Assembly: GCA_023663945.1 (NCBI GenBank) | Contig: JAMPGL010000012.1 | Coordinates: forward strand, 1 to 64,000 | Source of the DNA: Lachnospiraceae bacterium | GTDB taxonomy: Bacteria; Bacillota; Clostridia; Lachnospirales; Lachnospiraceae | Direction of reading: 5' to 3' | DNA length: 64,000 nucleotides | Part shown: piece by piece, positions 9,000 to 18,753 of the stretch | How the letters are laid out: each line of letters opens with the position of its first letter | How positions within the stretch are numbered: the first letter of the stretch is position 1 | Notes under the pieces: model-generated | Databases searched by the model: none | Seen by the model: the letters and a program-made list of their open reading frames with translations, nothing else | Told to the model about the DNA's origin: nothing | Program-made: the position numbers and the translations under genes

Positions 9000-11258
9000 A
9001 TGAAAATGAACCAAAATAAAAGAAACAAACTAACTGCGGTGATTCTTATTCTGACAATGCTTGCAACAGTCCTTGCAGGCTGTAAGAAAACCGGAGACAA
9101 CGAAGAGAAGAAGGACGGAACCGTCTATATTCCGGAATACATAGAGCTTGATTTCGGCATGAGCAATGAATCCGTGAATGTCAGTGACGCTGTGGCAATT
9201 CAGGATGTTTTGTATCTGGATGTTTCTTCGTGGAGCGAAGAGGGCGGACGGGAGAATGGATTGTACAAATATAATCCGGCGGATGGAAAGATGGAGCGTT
9301 TTCCACTGGATTTAGGAGAGAATGATTATCTGTCAAGAATGACGCCGATGCCGGATGGAAATCTGGCAATGCTCATTGAACGAAATACTTATGAGATGGA
9401 TGAGAACGGAGAGATAACCGATTACTCTTCCGAATTAGAGCTGAGAATGGTGTCGACGGCGGATGGCTCTATCATCGACAGCAGGGACGTTACGCAGCTT
9501 ATCGGCGGGGATAATCCTTATATCCAGCAGTTTGCAATTGACGGAAAGGGGAATTACTATTTTTACACGGGTGACGATAAGCTTTATCTTGCTGATGCCA
9601 ATCTGACAAAGGTCGATGATATCAGCATCAACGGCTGGATCAATTCCCTGATAGTGTCCAAAGAAGGGGACGCTTATATCAGCGCTTACGGCGACAGCGG
9701 GATTGAACTAAAAAAGATAGATCCGGAATCCAAAACGCTGGGAGAGAAGATAGGCGGACTGAAGGAAGCCTATGGAAGCCAGAATTTTTACAAAGGAACC
9801 AGCAAGAGCATTTTAATTTCCAGTGAGAATGTATCGCTTTTTGATATTGAAACTGCCACGGAGGAGAAGCTTTTTGGCTGGATCGATGTGGATGTGAACA
9901 GCAACTACATTGATAAGATCGGTGAATTGTCGGATGGACGCATCTGGGCGGTATATCAGGACTATGAGGCAGAAAGCAGCAAGTCGGAGCTTTTGATTGT
10001 CCAAAAGGCGGATGCATCGCAGGCAGTGCAGAAGGAAGAAATAACCTTCGGAACAGTAGGAATTGACTATGATGTGAAGCGTCTTATCATCAACTTTAAT
10101 AAGTCCAATGAAAAGTACCGGATTGTGGTAAAGGATTACAGCACGGAAGATTGGGAGACGGGCGTTACGCAGTTTCAGGCGGATCTTACGACTGCAAACT
10201 GCCCGGATTTGATTGACGTCAGACGTCTCAATTATTCCATGTACGCCAATAAGGGAATTTTGGAAGATCTGTATCCTTATATGGAGAAGAGCGGATTGAA
10301 AAAAGAAGACTTTGTAGAAAGCGTGCTCCGGGCGTACGAGATAGACGGAAAGCTGTATGCAATGATTCCAGAGTTCTATGTGTCTACGGTTATGGCAAAG
10401 AAGTCGGTGGTGGGAGATATTGACGGCTGGACGCTCACGGAAATGCTTGATTTTGCCGAGGCGAATAATCCGGAGTATTTATTCAGCTACGGAAGCCGGT
10501 ATAGTATATTTTACTCTTGTATCTATAATAATATTGATGAATTTGTTGATTGGGAGACAGGTAAATGTAACTTTGACGGAGAAGAGTTTATCCGTACTTT
10601 GGAGTTTGCGGCGAAATACCCTGACCCGGAAGAGGAAATGTATATTGAGCAGGAGGAGGGCACTTATGCCCGGCTGAAAGCCAATAAGATTCTCCTGATG
10701 GATTCCAGTGTCAGCTCCGTTCAGCAGTTCCAGATGTATCAGGGAATGTTTGGCGAGGAGATTGCTTTTGTAGGGTATCCCAACCATGAGAGACGGGGAA
10801 ATCTGATTATGCCGTCAGGCACCTGCATAGGAATTTCTTCTAAATCAAAGAATAAAGACGGAGCATGGGAGTTTATTCAGAGCATGCTCAGCGAAGAAAA
10901 TCAGAAAGCGGCTGATTGGGGATTTCCTGTTTTGAAATCCGCCTTGGAACAGCAATTCGAGGAGGATATGACTCCGGAGTATTATGAGGATGAAAACGGC
11001 GAAAAGGTTGAAACTACAAAGACCAGCTGGGGTTATGATGATTTTGACATAGATATTTATGCGGCAAAACAGGAAGAGGTTGATGCGGTCAGGCGGCTGA
11101 TTGACTCAGCAGATAAGCTGTACAGCAGTGCGGATGGACAGCTCAATACCATTATATCAGAGGAGGCAGATCCCTTCTTTAAAGGTCAGAAGTCCGCGGC
11201 GGATGTGGCAAAGATCATTCAAAACAGGATTCAGACTTATGTGAATGAGAACCGATAG
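9000..11258 (+). CDS. Large solute-binding lipoprotein with N-terminal propeller-like domain
   Basis: A signal peptide ending in the lipobox LAGC (Cys about residue 28) predicts a membrane-anchored lipoprotein. The C-terminal ~400 residues (from about 345) look like an extracellular solute-binding protein of the sugar ABC type: NFNKSNEKYRI near the start, ADLTTANCPDLIDV, and SKSKNKDGAWEFIQ near the end. The preceding ~300 residues are beta-rich with repeating SDGRIW/DGKGNYYFY-like motifs suggestive of a beta-propeller, making the protein nearly twice the usual 420-450 residues. Two permease genes follow directly. GAGGTG precedes ATG 9000; ATG 8988 overlaps that site. The gene at 16438 is its paralogue. 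Ligand unknown. Confidence 0.85.
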   Translation: MKMNQNKRNKLTAVILILTMLATVLAGCKKTGDNEEKKDGTVYIPEYIELDFGMSNESVNVSDAVAIQDVLYLDVSSWSEEGGRENGLYKYNPADGKMERFPLDLGENDYLSRMTPMPDGNLAMLIERNTYEMDENGEITDYSSELELRMVSTADGSIIDSRDVTQLIGGDNPYIQQFAIDGKGNYYFYTGDDKLYLADANLTKVDDISINGWINSLIVSKEGDAYISAYGDSGIELKKIDPESKTLGEKIGGLKEAYGSQNFYKGTSKSILISSENVSLFDIETATEEKLFGWIDVDVNSNYIDKIGELSDGRIWAVYQDYEAESSKSELLIVQKADASQAVQKEEITFGTVGIDYDVKRLIINFNKSNEKYRIVVKDYSTEDWETGVTQFQADLTTANCPDLIDVRRLNYSMYANKGILEDLYPYMEKSGLKKEDFVESVLRAYEIDGKLYAMIPEFYVSTVMAKKSVVGDIDGWTLTEMLDFAEANNPEYLFSYGSRYSIFYSCIYNNIDEFVDWETGKCNFDGEEFIRTLEFAAKYPDPEEEMYIEQEEGTYARLKANKILLMDSSVSSVQQFQMYQGMFGEEIAFVGYPNHERRGNLIMPSGTCIGISSKSKNKDGAWEFIQSMLSEENQKAADWGFPVLKSALEQQFEEDMTPEYYEDENGEKVETTKTSWGYDDFDIDIYAAKQEEVDAVRRLIDSADKLYSSADGQLNTIISEEADPFFKGQKSAADVAKIIQNRIQTYVNENR

Positions 11259-11274
11259 TAGTGTGGTGGTTGAA

Positions 11275-12231
11275 ATGCGTTTTTTAAGGGGCAGAAAGCC
11301 AGCAGGCATTAAGGCGTTTAAGGCGGAAAAGCAGCATAAAGTAAACAAAAAGGGCAAAAGCAGTAACCGAAGGGACCGCAGGGGGAGGCAGATATCTATT
11401 TTGTATCTGCTCCCCAGTCTCATCGGGGTACTGCTGTTTTTCGTGTTACCGTTTTTGATTGTTATTTATTATTCTGTGATTGACAATCCGATTTATGGGG
11501 AATTTGTATTTTGGGACAATTTTGTTATGGTGTTTCACAATGCGGCTTTTCAGCAGGCTGCCAAAAACACCATGATTTTTTCGGCAACGGCGGTGCCGTT
11601 AGCGGTAGTGCTTTCCCTCCTTCTTGCTATGATGTTAGAGAGCAAGATTCCCTTTAAAAGCCAGTTCCGCACCTTCTTTTTGAGCCCGATGATGGTGCCG
11701 ATCGCATCGGTAGTGCTGATCTGGCAGGTTTTATTTCACTATAACGGAATGATGAATGAGATTATCGGCTGGTTTGGCGCGGACAAGATCGACTGGCTGA
11801 ACTCCGCTTATGCGCAGGTGGTGATAGTGGTCTTATTCCTCTGGAAAAATCTGGGCTATAACATGATTTTGTTTATGGCGGCGCTTAGCAGCATCCCCAA
11901 GGATATTCTTGAGGTTGCGGTGCTTGAGAGCGCTTCCCCGGTTCAGATTTTTTGGCACATTAAGCTGCGCTATTTATCTTCAACCATCCTTTTTGTGACA
12001 ATTATGTCCTTGATAAATTCTTTTAAGGTGTTTCGGGAAATCTATTTGTTAAAAGGAGATTACCCTTATGACACCATGTACATGCTTCAACATTTTATGA
12101 ATAATACCTTCGGGAAACTGGATTATCAAAAGATGTCCGCGGCGGCTATTATGATGGCAGCCGTGATGGTAGTGATTATTGCCATCCTGTTTGTGACCGA
12201 GAGCTATTTCGGAAAGGATGTGGAAGGATGA
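11275..12231 (+). CDS. Sugar-type ABC transporter permease (UgpA/MalF class)
   Basis: A 318-residue inner-membrane permease with about six membrane segments after a basic cytoplasmic N-terminus, and the EAA loop (EVAVLESASPVQIFWHIKLR) that docks the ATPase. An in-frame ATG at 11245 lies inside the upstream gene; ATG 11275 starts just past its stop and is my choice, although its ribosome binding site (GTGGTGG) is weak. The stop overlaps the next permease's ATG. No ATP-binding gene is in the operon, so a shared MsmK/UgpC-type ATPase encoded elsewhere is likely. Confidence 0.88.
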   Translation: MRFLRGRKPAGIKAFKAEKQHKVNKKGKSSNRRDRRGRQISILYLLPSLIGVLLFFVLPFLIVIYYSVIDNPIYGEFVFWDNFVMVFHNAAFQQAAKNTMIFSATAVPLAVVLSLLLAMMLESKIPFKSQFRTFFLSPMMVPIASVVLIWQVLFHYNGMMNEIIGWFGADKIDWLNSAYAQVVIVVLFLWKNLGYNMILFMAALSSIPKDILEVAVLESASPVQIFWHIKLRYLSSTILFVTIMSLINSFKVFREIYLLKGDYPYDTMYMLQHFMNNTFGKLDYQKMSAAAIMMAAVMVVIIAILFVTESYFGKDVEG

Positions 12232-13196
12232 GACATATGGGAAAAGGGCGTTCTGAGGAGGAATTATCTATAGAACGCTGGGATAAACAGGTAAAGACCA
12301 AAAAGAAAATCCGGGATACCAGACGATTTGTAAAAATCTGTCTTGGGACAATGTTTGCAGGCTGTTTTGCAGTATTGTTTCTGATGCCGATTATACTCAC
12401 GATCACCAATTCCTTTATGGCGGCATCCGAAATCTCTGCAAATTACGGACAGGTATTTGCAACGTCGGACACGGGCGGAAAGGTTTATATTTCCGAGAGG
12501 GTCAACCTAAAGTTCATACCGGATATGGTATCATTCAGCCAGTATATCACTGTGCTGTTTAAAAGCCCCGAATATCTGCTGAAATTTTGGAACTCCGTGA
12601 TTTTGGTGGTGCCGATTGTGGCATTTCAGCTTTTGATCGCTATGGGAGCCTCTTTCGGCTTTACCAGATACAGGGGAAGAATCAAGGAAATCATTTTCTT
12701 TGTATATATCATATTGATGCTGATGCCCTATCAGGTAACGCTGGTTCCCAACTATCTGGTTTCGGACTGGCTGAACATATTAGATACAAACTGGGCAATC
12801 TGGCTTCCGGGAATCTTTTCACCCTTTGCGGTGTATCTTCTGACAAAATATATGAGAAGAATTCCGGTTTCCGTGATGGAGGCGGCGCAGATTGACGGTG
12901 CCGGAGAATGGCAGATTTTTCAGAAGATTTGTATGCCCCTCTGTAAAGGAGCTATGTGCTCCGTAGCGATACTTATTTTTATTGATTATTGGAATATGGT
13001 GGAACAGCCGTTAATTCTTTTGTCAGATGCGGAAAAGCATCCGCTTTCGGTGTTTTTGTCAAAGATTAACGAGGGAGAAATCGGACTGGCATTTGCAGTT
13101 GCGACGATTTATATGGTGCCGCCTATTTTGGTGTTCTTGTACGGGGAAGACTATCTGGTGGAAGGAATCACCTATCAGGGCGGTATCAAGGGATGA
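12228..13196 (+). CDS. Sugar-type ABC transporter permease (UgpE/MalG class)
   Basis: A 322-residue partner permease with an EAA loop (VMEAAQIDGAGEWQIFQKI) and about six membrane segments. ATG 12228 overlaps the upstream stop by four bases (ATGA); ATG 12237 is an alternative. Residues after the first membrane segment form a larger extracytoplasmic loop than usual (roughly residues 65-105). Together with the upstream permease and lipoprotein it makes a carbohydrate importer lacking only the ATPase. Substrate cannot be read from sequence. Confidence 0.88.
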   Translation: MRHMGKGRSEEELSIERWDKQVKTKKKIRDTRRFVKICLGTMFAGCFAVLFLMPIILTITNSFMAASEISANYGQVFATSDTGGKVYISERVNLKFIPDMVSFSQYITVLFKSPEYLLKFWNSVILVVPIVAFQLLIAMGASFGFTRYRGRIKEIIFFVYIILMLMPYQVTLVPNYLVSDWLNILDTNWAIWLPGIFSPFAVYLLTKYMRRIPVSVMEAAQIDGAGEWQIFQKICMPLCKGAMCSVAILIFIDYWNMVEQPLILLSDAEKHPLSVFLSKINEGEIGLAFAVATIYMVPPILVFLYGEDYLVEGITYQGGIKG

Positions 13197-13273
13197 CTTA
13201 AGGGTCAGAATCAGGTTAAGGTTTTGGCTGAGGACATATTACGATATGGATGAGGAAAGGCGGGAAACATATC

Positions 13274-15289
13274 ATGAATGAGAAGAATGCAGGAAAGAGA
13301 AGGGAATGGGTTAAAAACGCGGCGATTATCTTTTTGGTGATTCTGCTGATCTTAACATTTTTTTCCAATACCATTATGAATTATTCACTGCCGGAGGTGG
13401 CGACCCAATATGTCCAGAGAGGAACGATTACGGCTAAGATCCGGGGAACCGGAAACGTGGAGGCGACAGACCCTTATAATGTGATGGTAAAGGAGTCCAG
13501 AGTCATTTCCAGTGTTGCAGTGAAGCAGGGCGATCCGGTGGAAAAGGATCAGGTTATCTATTATCTGGAAGATGCGGAGAGCGAAGAGCTTGCCAAGGCT
13601 GAGGCGGAACTGGAAGACCTGAAGTTAAGCTATATGAAGGGGCTTTTTGGCAGTAATGTTTCTCCGGAAGTGATTAATAAAGTGGCAAGCGGAAACACGG
13701 ATGGATTTTCGGCGTTGAAAGCAAAGGTGACGGATATGCAGAAGCGTCTGGATGATGCGGAGGCAAGGGTGAAGGAATGCCAGGATAACTTGGACAAGAT
13801 TACTTTGCAGAGCACTATAAGCACGAATGATTCGTCGGTGAGCACGATAGCGGATGAGCTGGAAAAGGATCTTGCATCAGCGGACTTAGAGAAGATAAAG
13901 ACAGCATTTGATAATGGTAAGGCAGAAAGAATTGCTGAATTGAATAGTGAAATTCAAGAAAAGACAAATCAGATAAACGATTTGAAAGAATTAATAGAGA
14001 AAGCAGATTCATATGCATCTGGAATAACTGAAAGCAGTTCACCAGGAGGGCAGACGTCTGTTGCAAAAGAAACGTTTGATGAAAGGCAAAAGGCAGTAGA
14101 AGACAAGTTTAGCACAATTCAAAGTGGAATCGGCAGTGGTAAATATCCTGCTTCAACGTTCACAGGAACAGTAACGGAGAATACAGTAAAAGAGTGGTAT
14201 AATGGTATTATCTGGAAGGATGCCGACCCGAATAAGCAAAAAGCTTGCGAGGCTGATTATGGAGAATATCGCGTGGCAGTAGATAAGCGTGATGAAGCGG
14301 CGAGAACTCTGGAAGAGTATGGTGGAAATTCAACAGATCAGTTGAGCAGATTGGAAAAATTAGAGGATCAGTTAGTTTCTTTACAAAATAAAAAGGCAGA
14401 AGTAGAAGCTATTACAGTTACTTCTGAGGATGGATATATAGATGCATTGAATCGGCTGAATCAGGCGACAAGAAACATATCCGAATTAACCTATGCGGAA
14501 AAGCAATCCTCCGTTGCATATCAAAATCAAATTGCCAACGCCGAGGCGGCTTTAAAAACCGCGCAGTCTGTCCTTGACCTTCTGAAAGAAGAACAGACTC
14601 TTATGAATGCGGACATTAATGCGGAGCTTGACCTTTCTAAGGCAAGCAAAGATATTGCAAAGAAACAGGAAGATATTGAGAAGCTGCGTGAGAAGTCCAT
14701 GGGAGCGGAAATCAAGGCACCGGTGGCGGGAACGGTTACTTCTCTTGCCTATGTGGCTGGTGAGACCACCAAGCCGGAGGAGCCAGCGGCGGTGATTCAG
14801 GTAGAGGGAAAGGGGTACACGCTCAGTATTTCCGTGACGAATGATCAGGCAAACAAGGTTAAGGTGGGAGATGAGGCGGAGCTTCAAAATTCCTGGTATT
14901 ATGATGATGTTAAAATATTACTTTCAGCTATTAAACCGGATCCGGATGCGCCGGGGCAGAAAAAGCTTTTGACCTTTGATGTTTCGGGTGACACGCTTAC
15001 GCAGGGGCAGGCGCTGAATATTTCGGTGGGACAGAGAAGCGCGGAGTATGAGCTGGTGGTTCCCAACAGTGCGGTCAGGGAGGACAACAACGGAAAGTTT
15101 ATTCTCACCGTGGAGTCCAAGAGCAGTCCTTTAGGAAACCGCTATATTGCAACCAGAGTGGATGTGGAGGTGCTTGCCTCAGACGACAACAACACGGCGG
15201 TTTCGGCGCCGCTTTACGGGTACGAGTATGTGATAACCACGTCCACCAAGCCTGTGGAGGCAGGAAAACAGGTGAGATTGAACGAGTAG
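13274..15289 (+). CDS. HlyD/MacA-like membrane-fusion adaptor with long coiled coil
   Basis: A 671-residue protein with one N-terminal membrane segment (about residues 15-35), a lipoyl-like half (EATDPYNVMVKESRVI ...), a long coiled coil (about 95-475), the second lipoyl half (IKAPVAGTVTSLAYVAGE) and a C-terminal beta-barrel region. This order is that of HlyD/MacA adaptors. The hairpin is much longer than usual, and its central part is AT-richer than the ends. GAGGAAAGGCGGG before ATG 13274 decides the start over 13250. The next gene encodes a MacB-like ectodomain, but no MacB-type ATPase is present here. Likely part of an envelope transport or sensing complex. Confidence 0.85.
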   Translation: MNEKNAGKRREWVKNAAIIFLVILLILTFFSNTIMNYSLPEVATQYVQRGTITAKIRGTGNVEATDPYNVMVKESRVISSVAVKQGDPVEKDQVIYYLEDAESEELAKAEAELEDLKLSYMKGLFGSNVSPEVINKVASGNTDGFSALKAKVTDMQKRLDDAEARVKECQDNLDKITLQSTISTNDSSVSTIADELEKDLASADLEKIKTAFDNGKAERIAELNSEIQEKTNQINDLKELIEKADSYASGITESSSPGGQTSVAKETFDERQKAVEDKFSTIQSGIGSGKYPASTFTGTVTENTVKEWYNGIIWKDADPNKQKACEADYGEYRVAVDKRDEAARTLEEYGGNSTDQLSRLEKLEDQLVSLQNKKAEVEAITVTSEDGYIDALNRLNQATRNISELTYAEKQSSVAYQNQIANAEAALKTAQSVLDLLKEEQTLMNADINAELDLSKASKDIAKKQEDIEKLREKSMGAEIKAPVAGTVTSLAYVAGETTKPEEPAAVIQVEGKGYTLSISVTNDQANKVKVGDEAELQNSWYYDDVKILLSAIKPDPDAPGQKKLLTFDVSGDTLTQGQALNISVGQRSAEYELVVPNSAVREDNNGKFILTVESKSSPLGNRYIATRVDVEVLASDDNNTAVSAPLYGYEYVITTSTKPVEAGKQVRLNE

Positions 15290-15324
15290 AAGTAAGCAGG
15301 AAACAGGGAGGAAAGGAGGCAGAT

Positions 15325-16425
15325 ATGGGTTCTAAGATAAAGGCGTTTTTGAGCGGATTAACTTTAAAACAGATCATTTTATCCTCTGTTACGGTTCTGT
15401 CTCTCCTTTTGTTTCTGATTCTGACTCTATGGTCGGATCAGATGGTGGAAGGCTTAGCTGACCAGCAGGCGGCAAAACGGTGGGACGCGGAGGGGAAGAG
15501 CGCTCAGGTCAGCTGTTTTTTGTCGGAACGAGCTTCCTTAGATGAGATGGCGATTGTGGGATTTGAACATCAGTTGGAGCAGCAGCTTAAGGAGGTTCTC
15601 TCCGCGGAGGAATATTCCGAAGAGAACGACAAACGGCTGATTGCAGACGCGTACAGTTCCGAGGGGCGTGTTACAGTAGTCAGTGAGAAAGGCACGTTAG
15701 AAGCGGCGGCAGTCGGCGTTGGAGGGGATTTCTTTTTGTTTCACCCGTTGACGTTAGTGTCCGGAGGATATTTTTCCGGAGATAATCTGATGCAGGACTA
15801 TATCATTTTGGATGAGGATGCGGCGTGGCAGTTGTTTGGGTCATCGGATATTGCAGGGCAGAGCGTGATGATCGGGGGAGTTCCGCACTTTGTAAGCGGT
15901 GTGGTGAAACGGCAGACCGGGCGGTTTGCCGAAAAAGCAGGGCTTGATAAGACCATTGTTTATCTGTCTCATGAGAGTCTGGCTGCGTACGGGGAGGGCG
16001 GAGCGATTAACACCTATGAGGTGCTGGCGCCTAATCCGGTCAAAAATTTTGTTTATACGGCGGTGAAGGAGAAGCTGGGAATAGACGAGAGTGATATGAT
16101 TGTGGTAGAAAACTCTTCCCGATATTCCGTAGAATCCCTGATACCCGTGATTTTAGATTTTGGAACCAGATCCATGCAGGATTCCGGCGTAAGGCTTCCC
16201 TATTGGGAGAATATCGGCAGGGGCGCGGAGGATGTGAAAGCGCTGGCGCTTTTAGGGCAGGGGATTTTTTTACTGATTCCGATAGTTATTGTGGCAGTGT
16301 TCTTAATCATCAAGTGGAAGAATAGAAATTTTACATGGAAAGATGTGGGAAATTATTTGGTTGATGTTAAGGATAAGCTCCGGCGGCATGCCGCAGAGAA
16401 AAAGGATAAGTGGGAACACTTTTAA
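15325..16425 (+). CDS. MacB-like extracytoplasmic domain protein with two membrane anchors
   Basis: A 366-residue protein with a membrane segment at about residues 17-37, an extracytoplasmic domain resembling the MacB periplasmic core (VSGGYFSGDN, IILDEDAAWQLFGSSDIAG, VVKRQTG), and a second membrane segment at about 310-332 followed by a basic tail. Full MacB/FtsX permeases have four membrane helices and often an ATPase; here the FtsX permease part is missing. AAAGGAGG precedes the ATG. Its place between the adaptor and a lipoprotein suggests a partner of the adaptor. Function is inferred. Confidence 0.7.
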   Translation: MGSKIKAFLSGLTLKQIILSSVTVLSLLLFLILTLWSDQMVEGLADQQAAKRWDAEGKSAQVSCFLSERASLDEMAIVGFEHQLEQQLKEVLSAEEYSEENDKRLIADAYSSEGRVTVVSEKGTLEAAAVGVGGDFFLFHPLTLVSGGYFSGDNLMQDYIILDEDAAWQLFGSSDIAGQSVMIGGVPHFVSGVVKRQTGRFAEKAGLDKTIVYLSHESLAAYGEGGAINTYEVLAPNPVKNFVYTAVKEKLGIDESDMIVVENSSRYSVESLIPVILDFGTRSMQDSGVRLPYWENIGRGAEDVKALALLGQGIFLLIPIVIVAVFLIIKWKNRNFTWKDVGNYLVDVKDKLRRHAAEKKDKWEHF

Positions 16426-16437
16426 GGGAGGATTACA

Positions 16438-18732
16438 TTGAAAAAGAAGATTATTGCAGGTTTTATTTTATTATTGATTTTGGCGCTGGCGGGCTGCGGA
16501 AGAAAGAAGGATAATACTTCGGCGGATGAGGCGGCAAGAAGCAAAGAGTATGTATATCGGATGGAGGACATGGATTTGAGTGTGAACCGTTACAACAGCA
16601 CCAGCGTGATCCGCTCCGGAGATGAGTTTCTCACTTTTGAATATGACTGGCCGGAAGACGGCGGGCTGTATCAAATTTATTTTGGCAGACTGACAGAGGA
16701 TGGAACAAAAGAAGAATTATTTCAGCTTTCCGGGGAAGAGGATGGCGGTTATAACAATATCACCTCCGACGGCAGTAATATTTATCTGATTAATAATAAA
16801 TATTATTACACGGGGGAGATTGACGAGGAGACCGGAGAAGAAATCAGTGAAGGCGAATACATGGATGAGTATTATCTGGTCAAGCTGACCATGAGCGGGG
16901 ATGAAGTATTTTCCATGTTGTTAAACGGGGTTCCGGAACTGGCAAAGCTGGAGGAGGAACAGGGCTGGTTTAATGCCTATGGCATGTTTATTGTGGATGA
17001 GAAGCTGTATATTTCCTGCAACGGCATTTATGCCTGCTTTGACAAAGAGGGCAATTTTCAAAAGCTGATGGGAACGCCCGGTGAGGAGAGTGAATTTAAC
17101 AGCGCCAATCTGATTCCCCTTGCAGATGGAAGAGTGGCGGCGGCAGTTTATGAGGAAAACGGCGTGGCTGTTGCACTGGCAGATATGGAAAACGGAACAA
17201 TCGGTGAGAAGACCCTCCTTCCCGGCGCAAACGGCTACAGTTTTTATGCGGGGCATGGGTATGATCTTTATATCACGGACAATACAGGGATGTATGGATA
17301 TAACATCGGTGATGCAGATAAGACGAAGCTTCTTGACTATGTGGATTCGGATATGGCTGTCTGGAACATAAGCAATGTGATGGCAATCAACGAGAAGGAA
17401 TTTTATGGTTCTTATGACGACTTGGAAAGTGGGGAATCCCAATTTGCGCGGTTTACCAAGGTGCCGCCTTCGGAGGTAAAAGATAAGAAGGTGCTTACCC
17501 TTGCTATGGCTTATACGGATTGGGGCGTGCGTCAGGAGGTCATCAAATTTAACAAAGAAAATGATGAGTACCGCATCAGCATTCAGGATTATTCCACCAT
17601 GTATGCCGATGAGGCGGATTACAGTGCGGGAGTCACCCGGCTGAACGCGGACATTGCATCAGGAAGAGCACCGGATCTGCTTCTGTTAGATGAGAGTATG
17701 CCGGTGGAAAGTTATATGAGCAAGCGGTTATTCGAGGATCTGAAGCCATATATCGAAAAGGATGAGGATCTGGATATAAACAACTTTATGCCCAACATAG
17801 TGGAGGCATTTTCTGAGGATGGAAAGCTTTATATTCTGGTTCCAAGCTTTTCAATCAACACGCTGATTGCCAAGACCTCGGACGTAGGACCGGAGCGGGG
17901 CTGGACGGTGCAGGAAGCAGTGGATTTGTGGGATTCCAAACCGGAGGGCACGGAGTTTCTTGATGCCTGCACCAAGACGGAAATTATGGGTTACTGCATG
18001 CGGATGGCAAACAGCCAGTTTATCAATCCGAAGACCGGAAAGTGTAATTTTAACAGTGATGAGTTTATCAAGATGCTGGAATTTATTAACCGCTTTCCGG
18101 ACAATCTTGACGAAAATTATTATACGGATATAGACTGGGAGGTTCATGATGCCCAATGGCGCACGGGGAAGGTTCTGCTCAGCTACGGTTATATCAGTGA
18201 TTTTAGAGATTTTCATTACAGTGAAAAGGTAACCTTTGGGGAGGACGTTACCATGATTGGGTTCCCCTCTTCCGACGGGGATGGTTCAATCATTGTGCCG
18301 AATAATGAGCTTGCCATGTCTTCCAAATCGGCATACAAAGAGGGCGCATGGGAATTTTTGAGGACATTTATCACTGATGAATATCAGTCGGATCTGTACG
18401 GGTTTACCCTCAGCATTAAGGAACTGGAAAAGAGGGCGGAGGAAGCCACGCAGAAGCCTTATTATGAGGATGAGAACGGAAATAAGGTGGAATATGACGA
18501 TACGGTGTTTATTGACGGAGTGGAAATAACGATTCCGCCGATGACCCGGCAGGAAGCGGATGAGTTTATGGAACAGTTGTACAGCTTCAAGCAGATTTCC
18601 AGAAATGACAATGCGCTCAGCCAGATTATCGACGAGGAGGCGGCAGCTTACTTTGCAGGACAAAAGAGCGCAAAGGATGTGGCGGGAATCATTCAGAGCA
18701 GGGCGCAGGTCTATGTCAACGAGACCAGATAA
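16438..18732 (+). CDS. Large solute-binding lipoprotein, paralogue of the first
   Basis: A 764-residue lipoprotein starting at TTG 16438, supported by GGGAGG seven bases upstream; no ATG lies nearby. The lipobox is LAGC (Cys about residue 20). The N-terminal ~330 residues are beta-rich and the remainder is a solute-binding domain. It shares landmarks with the 9000-11258 product: KFNKENDEYRISIQDYST versus NFNKSNEKYRIVVKDYST, the TGKCNFN..EF motif and the closing QKSAKDVAGIIQSRAQ.YVNE. The pair therefore arose by duplication. Two receptors around one permease pair may give two ligand specificities. Confidence 0.85.
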   Translation: MKKKIIAGFILLLILALAGCGRKKDNTSADEAARSKEYVYRMEDMDLSVNRYNSTSVIRSGDEFLTFEYDWPEDGGLYQIYFGRLTEDGTKEELFQLSGEEDGGYNNITSDGSNIYLINNKYYYTGEIDEETGEEISEGEYMDEYYLVKLTMSGDEVFSMLLNGVPELAKLEEEQGWFNAYGMFIVDEKLYISCNGIYACFDKEGNFQKLMGTPGEESEFNSANLIPLADGRVAAAVYEENGVAVALADMENGTIGEKTLLPGANGYSFYAGHGYDLYITDNTGMYGYNIGDADKTKLLDYVDSDMAVWNISNVMAINEKEFYGSYDDLESGESQFARFTKVPPSEVKDKKVLTLAMAYTDWGVRQEVIKFNKENDEYRISIQDYSTMYADEADYSAGVTRLNADIASGRAPDLLLLDESMPVESYMSKRLFEDLKPYIEKDEDLDINNFMPNIVEAFSEDGKLYILVPSFSINTLIAKTSDVGPERGWTVQEAVDLWDSKPEGTEFLDACTKTEIMGYCMRMANSQFINPKTGKCNFNSDEFIKMLEFINRFPDNLDENYYTDIDWEVHDAQWRTGKVLLSYGYISDFRDFHYSEKVTFGEDVTMIGFPSSDGDGSIIVPNNELAMSSKSAYKEGAWEFLRTFITDEYQSDLYGFTLSIKELEKRAEEATQKPYYEDENGNKVEYDDTVFIDGVEITIPPMTRQEADEFMEQLYSFKQISRNDNALSQIIDEEAAAYFAGQKSAKDVAGIIQSRAQVYVNETR

Positions 18733-18753
18733 AATACGAAGGGAAGGGACAGG

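Noticed and set aside
9000-18732. ABC ATPase gene within the transport block
   Set aside because: No Walker A/LSGGQ-type protein is present on either strand in this stretch.
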